Source: Micropterix aruncella (lineage: Eukaryota > Arthropoda > Insecta > Lepidoptera > Micropterigidae). From it: 64,000 bases of DNA. The notes below the pieces were generated by a model. That model had not been told where the DNA came from. It did no database searches and worked only from the letters and a program-made list of their open reading frames with translations. Position 1 is the first letter of the stretch, and each line of letters starts with the position of its first letter. Location: contig OX155965.1 in assembly GCA_944548615.1 (NCBI GenBank), forward strand, positions 18,658,201 through 18,722,200, given 5' to 3'. This document shows positions 58,721 through 64,000 of this stretch, piece by piece. The position numbers and the translations under genes were made by a program.

Positions 58721-59147
58721 AATAAATAAACATAGAAGACACATACAATTTTTTTGTGCAATTGATTTTAGATGAAAATTGCGACCTCCAAGATGTACAC
58801 AAACTGCTCAGTCGGATGCCGACCTATAATGTGCGGTAGCATTTAAATTTCAGAAAATATTCTTAAATAGATGTATAAAATTACCTCATAATATCAATAA
58901 ATTATATAAATGTATTATGCGTTTAAAAAATCATGAAAATAACCGTAAAAACGCCGTCCTACAGCTACTCGTATTTCCCCCCTTGAGTAATAAATTTATC
59001 ATTTAATTACGTAATAATATATTCTCCTCTGGTCTTTGTGTTCAGAGAATCTCTGTCTTTGATCGTTTCGTTCGTGTTAAATAAGATAATTATTTAATTT
59101 ATTTTGTATCTTTCTATTTATACATTAATTGGTTTATTACCCTATTC

Positions 59148-59388
<241 letters not shown>

Positions 59389-59559
59389 ATTTACTCTTTT
59401 ATACTTTGGACTATTAAGTGTATAGATTATTAAGACTTAGCACTTAATTCAGCATATTTTTTTTAAAAAGCCTAACAATGTCACTTTAAAAATAAAATCG
59501 TTGTATTTTTAAATCGTTTTTCTTATATGTATATATTTTCTTGTAAGGCCAGGCGCACA

Positions 59560-60125
59560 CTATAATACGGGGCAGTGCGTTGCGGTCAAGCTCCGCCACA
59601 TGCCCGTAAGAGACCTATGTTACCCAGCGGGCATACACTCACGCCCTTACTTCCAGTTGCGACCAGATTACTCCGGTCTCTCGACTGGTTACGAGTTCGA
59701 GGTCGCTTGCGCGGTCCTCTCCCTTACGTAGCGGTAAAACGGTGTCAACCGAATCTATCGCGGACCACGGCATCCTTTGCCCGGCTCTTCGCCCGGAATC
59801 GGGTAGCCGATGGTCGTTTCAAGAGCAGTCGCCGTAAGGTCAGCAACCACCCTCGCTCTATAGGAAACAGTACAGCTATCTGACTCCCCCGACTGTTAGT
59901 CAGAATGCACAATCGATTGGCTTACGCCGCACGGTGCGCAGACCGTCCAGGAGCGCCAGAAGGTTGACTCCTAGGTTAAACTAGCCCTAAGGCCAAAGTC
60001 CAACCCGGGCTCTCGCTTCATGCGTGGAGGTCGCCGGATGGGCGTTGACCCGTGAGTGTGACCGAACCTGAACAAATAGGTCTTCGTGGCCAACTCAGCA
60101 AGAGCCTATTAGTGCCCATGTTAGG
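59560..60125 (-). repeat. GC-rich dispersed repeat, copy 5
   Basis: Closest to copy 2 (15.5 kb): CGACTGGTTACGAGTTCGAG, CGGACCACGGCATCCTTTGC and GGTCGCCGGATGGGCGTTGA occur in the same order. Frames are not conserved between the two. Confidence 0.75.
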
Positions 60126-61249
60126 TTAGCAGTGTATTCATGTCAGGTATCCTGCAGTCTTGACACATTTTCATGGCTCTGTCTACAGACGCCGTGGAAT
60201 TTTAATTCGGCTTTGGCCATCTTTCAAATTTCAGTATCGTCATTATACGTTGTAAAAGTCCCATTCAAACCAGTAGATCAGCGCCTCTACGCGCATTACG
60301 TCGAATTAACGAGACTAATACGCGACTGGCGGTGGGCGAGGACTACCGGCCGCCATACATTGATGACCGCACGTATTTGATTGTACCGAATTACGTCATA
60401 TTTTAAAAATGCTAATGGCTATAACGACACGGATGCCGAGGCCGCCGCCGCCCGAGCCGCGATTATTAGCGCTGTTAAGGACTAGCCGGGCGATTTGCCC
60501 GTCATGCGGGAGTACTCGTGGAAATTACAACGATTTCTATATCAGGTCGAGAGTTTGGTGAATTATTCCGCCTACAGAAGCTGAGCAAATTTCATATGTT
60601 AAATAACAGACTTGACAACTGGCAGCGGAAATGCAAATATCAGTTTTGAAAAAGAAAATTACATAGACTGAAATAGCTGACAGATAAATTAAATAGCAAG
60701 CCTTGAAACTAATAAAAATCAGCAAAATAAACATCGTTTTAACTACTATCGTTCGTTATAAGGAAAACTTTAAAGTTCTGTAACGTCTAAACGTCTTTTG
60801 AACAACGTCACTATAGCTTTCTTGCTCAGAATGGCTGATATTATGTGTAAAAACATATTGGGAATAAGCAGAAACCAACAAAAATATCACCTTCCATTAT
60901 GGCTAATAAACCTTGGTAGAAGAGACAGAAAAAACATTTATTACAATTTTAAAATAAATAAATATTTTATATTATTATTTGATGTACACCTATTTAAGTA
61001 ATTATGACATATGTATTATTACTGATTATTATTTATTATTACTTATAGTTGTCAAATTATTATGGTCTAATATTCATTTTTAACCTAATTTAATACCAGA
61101 AAATTTTGTTCTAGAAGTTATATATTTTATAATCATTTGAATTACTATTTGCGAAACTATGTTTAAGTACTAACGGTGTATATTTTTTGTGAACTAATAA
61201 ATAAATAAAGTATGCATGTATGTAACCATAAAGTTAAAGTTAAGTTAGC
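60126..61249. other. Unassigned DNA with a GC-rich coding-like patch
   Basis: Around 60270-60390 one plus-strand frame reads RRINETNTRLAVGEDYRPPY and continues to a stop, and an overlapping frame at about 60393-60482 gives NANGYNDTDAEAAAARAAII. They look protein-like but no family is recognised. The rest is AT-rich. Confidence 0.35.
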
Positions 61250-61572
61250 TGGACCCATAAAGTTAGCAATGAGAAAGTGCTTCAGCGTGCTGATACGACC
61301 CGAAAATGGTTGCACATCATCAAAAAGCGCAAGATTGAATATATGGGGCACGTGCTGCGGCATGACAGATATCATCTGCTCCAACTGATATTGATAGGCA
61401 AAATTGAGGGTAAACGGGGCCGTGGAAGGATGAAAAAGTCGTGGCAGTGCAATGTCAGAGAATGGTTCGGGATCACCAATACGGAACCATTCTTCCGGAT
61501 GGCGACAGACGAAAAAAAATAGAGTAAACGGCCAACCTCCAGTAATGGAGAGGCACTGCAAGAAGAAGAAGA
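61250..61572 (+). pseudogene. LINE C-terminal tail (RTE/CR1-like)
   Basis: The frame reads RKWLHIIKKRKIEYMGHVLR, then LLQLILIGKIEGKRGRGRMK and a WFGI segment, the characteristic C-terminal tail of many insect LINE reverse transcriptases (K-R-K-I-x-Y-x-G-H-x-x-R ... G-K-I-x-G-x-R-G-x-G-R). It stops at 61522 and is followed by AATGGAGAGGCACTGCAAGA and an AAG repeat tail. 5' truncated. Confidence 0.85.
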
Positions 61573-61903
61573 ATGTATGTAACGCACTCTAAGTATCTAG
61601 TAATTGGCGATTAACCAAGCAGCGACGCCCCTCGGTTGCATACGCTGACGCACGTTGGCGGCATGATGTTTGGAGCGCAATGAAAAAAAAAGAAAATGAT
61701 CAAAAGTGCTTTGCGAATGGGCAATTACAATGCGATGATTACGTATGAACACTGGCTGGATGTTAGAAAGGTCACGGAGATAACGACTATCCTTGAAGTG
61801 CTCCGCATCGCTGCTATAAATAGTTGCTTAAATTAACGAAGCCTACCATGGATGATGATGATTAGAGTATATTAGATAACCAAGCAGCCGCATTTAACCT
61901 TAA

Positions 61904-62209
61904 CCCCTTGAGTATGATACGACCAAATCTGGTTCTGAAACAATTATCCGTTGAGTATGATACGACCAGATCTGGTTCCGCGTTTTTTTCACTTCTATGA
62001 CGTTCTCATATTTATTCATAATTATCTAATTGTTTCACAAAATGATATTTCAATATTCTATATTCGAAATTTCAATGCAATCATTGTGCAGTTGTTCTTT
62101 TTATGATTGGTGTAGTAGTTTCGTAGTTATAGTACTTTAAGGTCGATGTTGCCGAAAATCCTGCAAAAGAGACAGATGCATCCATGAAAATACCCATTTA
62201 CTCCAAGGG
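61904..62209. mobile_element. PiggyBac-like MITE flanked by TTAA
   Basis: TTAA stands at 61900-61903 and 62210-62213. The left end is CCCCTTGAGTATGATACGAC and the right end, inverted, CCCTTGGAGTAAATGGG. A TTGAGTATGATACGACCA block is repeated within the left 75 bp. The interior resembles the 25.4- and 44.5-kb repeats in inverse orientation. Non-coding. Confidence 0.8.
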
Positions 62210-62689
62210 TTAAATCGCTTGGTCAACATATCGTTTATTTTTAATTACAAATAATTACTTTCATTATATTGTCTGTGATATTTGTTTTAGGTCAATGCAT
62301 CTCAGATACAGCAACCAATTTTAGGTTTTGATCAAGTTATTTGCATGCAGACGGTAACCAGTTAATGGATGTCATGGACTTCGATGAGAGTCATTTTTAA
62401 TGCAGATCTAGAAAGATTATTACATTGCTCAAATCAACATGGATATAAATAATCATGCCCGGTCTTGTTTTCTTATTATTAGTACTAAGACTGCAAGAAA
62501 AAATGCTACGAAAGAATCCCAATGAATAGCGATGAAAAGAAACTTAGCATAGTTATTTGAACCTACACTGCGTTTCGACAGCAAAATACGCAATGAAAAG
62601 GGTTGGTTGAGGCTACAATCGAATGAAGGCTTGTCTCTATATAGTAAGGCTAAGAAAAGAATTCAGCGTATGCAAAATGCTTGTGCGCG

Positions 62690-63190
62690 TTTTTACAAGC
62701 TTTTACTTACCTTGCAATGTTTGTCAGTATGTATGTATGTATGTATGTTAGTATGCATGTATGTTAGTTAGTTTAAGGTCAAATCTTGCAAGCTGAATTA
62801 GAACCACTTCCTCTTATCCTATGAAATTGAAATTTTACTTGTTGGTTCAGTTCCGATAAAAATACATTTCATGTCGAGCATGACCTTATTCTAGCCCGTT
62901 CTTAATTTCACCATGACATGGCTGCTGCACCCAGGGTTGGCTCCCGGCGAGGGGACTCCTCAACGGTTGACAGTACAGAAACGACATTTTGTTTACGCAA
63001 TCAATTATGATAACCCGTTCTGAGTTTCACCGCGACAGGGCTGCTGCACCCAGGGTTGGCTTCCAACGAGGGGACTCCTTAACGGTCAACAGCACAAACA
63101 CGAAATTATGTATAGCATTCAATTATGATAGCCCGTTCTAAGTTCCACTATGAACCCAGGGTTGGCTCGGGACAGAGCATTTTAGTAAAG
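62690..63190 (+). repeat. Dispersed element with 119-bp units, copy E
   Basis: After a (TATG)n stretch (62726-62765) and the lead (TTGGTTCAGTTCCGATAAAA), CAGGGTTGGCT units start at 62932, 63051 and about 63157, the last one shortened. Confidence 0.8.
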
Positions 63191-64000
63191 TTTGTTTTAA
63201 AAGATGTGTTTTCACTTTTACTATATACACCCTTCCTCACCAGGGCATCTTCATCTAGCTGCGCGAGCTCGCTACTATTTAGCGACAATCCCTAAACCAA
63301 GACCATTAGTTTAAGGGGTAGCTCGTAATACTATTTAGTTGTTGGAATCGGATGACAACATAATTGCGGTCAACTTCATCGAGGCAATAAAAGCAAGATT
63401 TATGCGCGATGGCATTTCTACTTGTAAATAGTATTTTTGAATAAAAAATTGTTAAGAGTGTAATTGCAATGTTCGTGGTTCTTCGTAGTCTCATCGTGTA
63501 GTCTTTTTTACGCCCCATAGGGAGTAAAGAGGAGTTTCGTGACGTGCGAAAAATAGATTTTTGTTACCCCTCTGTTTTATGTCTTACCTCTCGAAAGTTC
63601 GATTACATCGCCCACAATATAATATGTCTATTGAGCAAGTTCAAGAGTGAAAGGCTTTTGCATGCCTAATCCAATTTTAAATTGGCGGTCGCTGCCACTG
63701 CCGCCGCGCACGAAATTGGAGAATTATTGTGAGAAATTCTACCTCAAATGAAAAAGGAACGGTGCGTCGATAATGCCGAATACGTGACTAGCGCTACGCA
63801 ATCCGCACGTTTTGGCGGCACGGTATAAATAGAAACAGACAAAAGCCAGCATCGTCGGAGCGGATATGAGAAAACTCGCCTTAGGCCAAAAGAACCATTA
63901 CTGTAAAGTACGAAAGGTGTTCTGGGAGCTTGGAAGCACGCATGCCAGCCAGAACCGCGAAAGTGTACTACGAAGAAATTAAAACCGGCTCAAAGGACCA
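63191..64000. other. Window end, possible promoter-like TATA
   Basis: GGCACGGTATAAATAGAAAC at about 63819 contains a good TATA box, followed by GCCAGCATCGTCGGAG, but no gene or LTR is recognised downstream before the window ends. Otherwise no feature. Confidence 0.3.

Overview
This is a transposon-rich, AT-rich eukaryotic window, most likely from an insect and probably a lepidopteran. The order is inferred from the Helitron ends, the mix of Tc1/mariner, hAT, piggyBac-like and non-LTR elements, and the insect-type spectrin; no search was run. The only host gene recognised with confidence is beta-spectrin on the minus strand. Exon 25068-25292 carries the start codon and the first 45 codons. Exon 1876-2027 carries the start of the first actin-binding calponin-homology (CH) domain. 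The two join in phase (136 + 152 coding nt = 96 codons) across a 23,040-bp intron. Everything above 25292 is upstream of this exon: a 5' intron, promoter-side DNA, or both.

Inside that intron, same strand, lies a GC-rich island (16220-16620) with an unreported-looking first exon (16276-16375). It has an in-frame stop before the ATG, 33 codons, then a GT donor in exactly the phase of the normal first coding exon. It would splice to the CH exon and give beta-spectrin a different N-terminus, and is the best candidate here for an overlooked functional feature. A second small exon-like island (plus strand, 42365-42410) is much weaker.

Most of the rest is repeats, often readable as nested layers. 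From left to right: a TIR element with G tracts (2.9-4.5 kb); a pogo-like MITE with a paralogous empty site (5.1 kb); a LINE fragment running into a 41/123/369-bp hierarchical minisatellite (5.3-6.5 kb); Tc1 and mariner remnants; a foldback element (11.9-12.5 kb); a MITE invaded by a Helitron, a TAA-duplicating MITE and a LINE tail (16.9-19.1 kb); further Helitrons at 21-23.4 kb; a tRNA-like SINE head; and a LINE tail with a perfect 14-bp target duplication just downstream of the spectrin start exon.

From 25.3 to 45 kb there are MITEs, LINE tails, three copies of a MITE with ~35-bp TIRs, a CpG-rich MITE, and a Tc1 copy interrupted by a Helitron containing 395 bp of (TA)n. From 45 to 51 kb there is a 5'-truncated LINE with an open 470-codon reverse transcriptase frame, then an interval bounded by short inverted repeats that holds a spliced PIF/Harbinger-type relic, a decayed C2H2 zinc-finger relic and an internally deleted hAT with an 8-bp target duplication. 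The last 13 kb contain a Helitron-like element, a 211-bp near-perfect hairpin, a decayed mariner, a second long (TA)n tract, a GC-rich repeat of unknown type (five copies in the window), LINE fragments and a TTAA-flanked piggyBac-like MITE. There are no operons, CRISPR arrays, rRNA genes or convincing functional tRNA genes. All identities are from reading the sequence.
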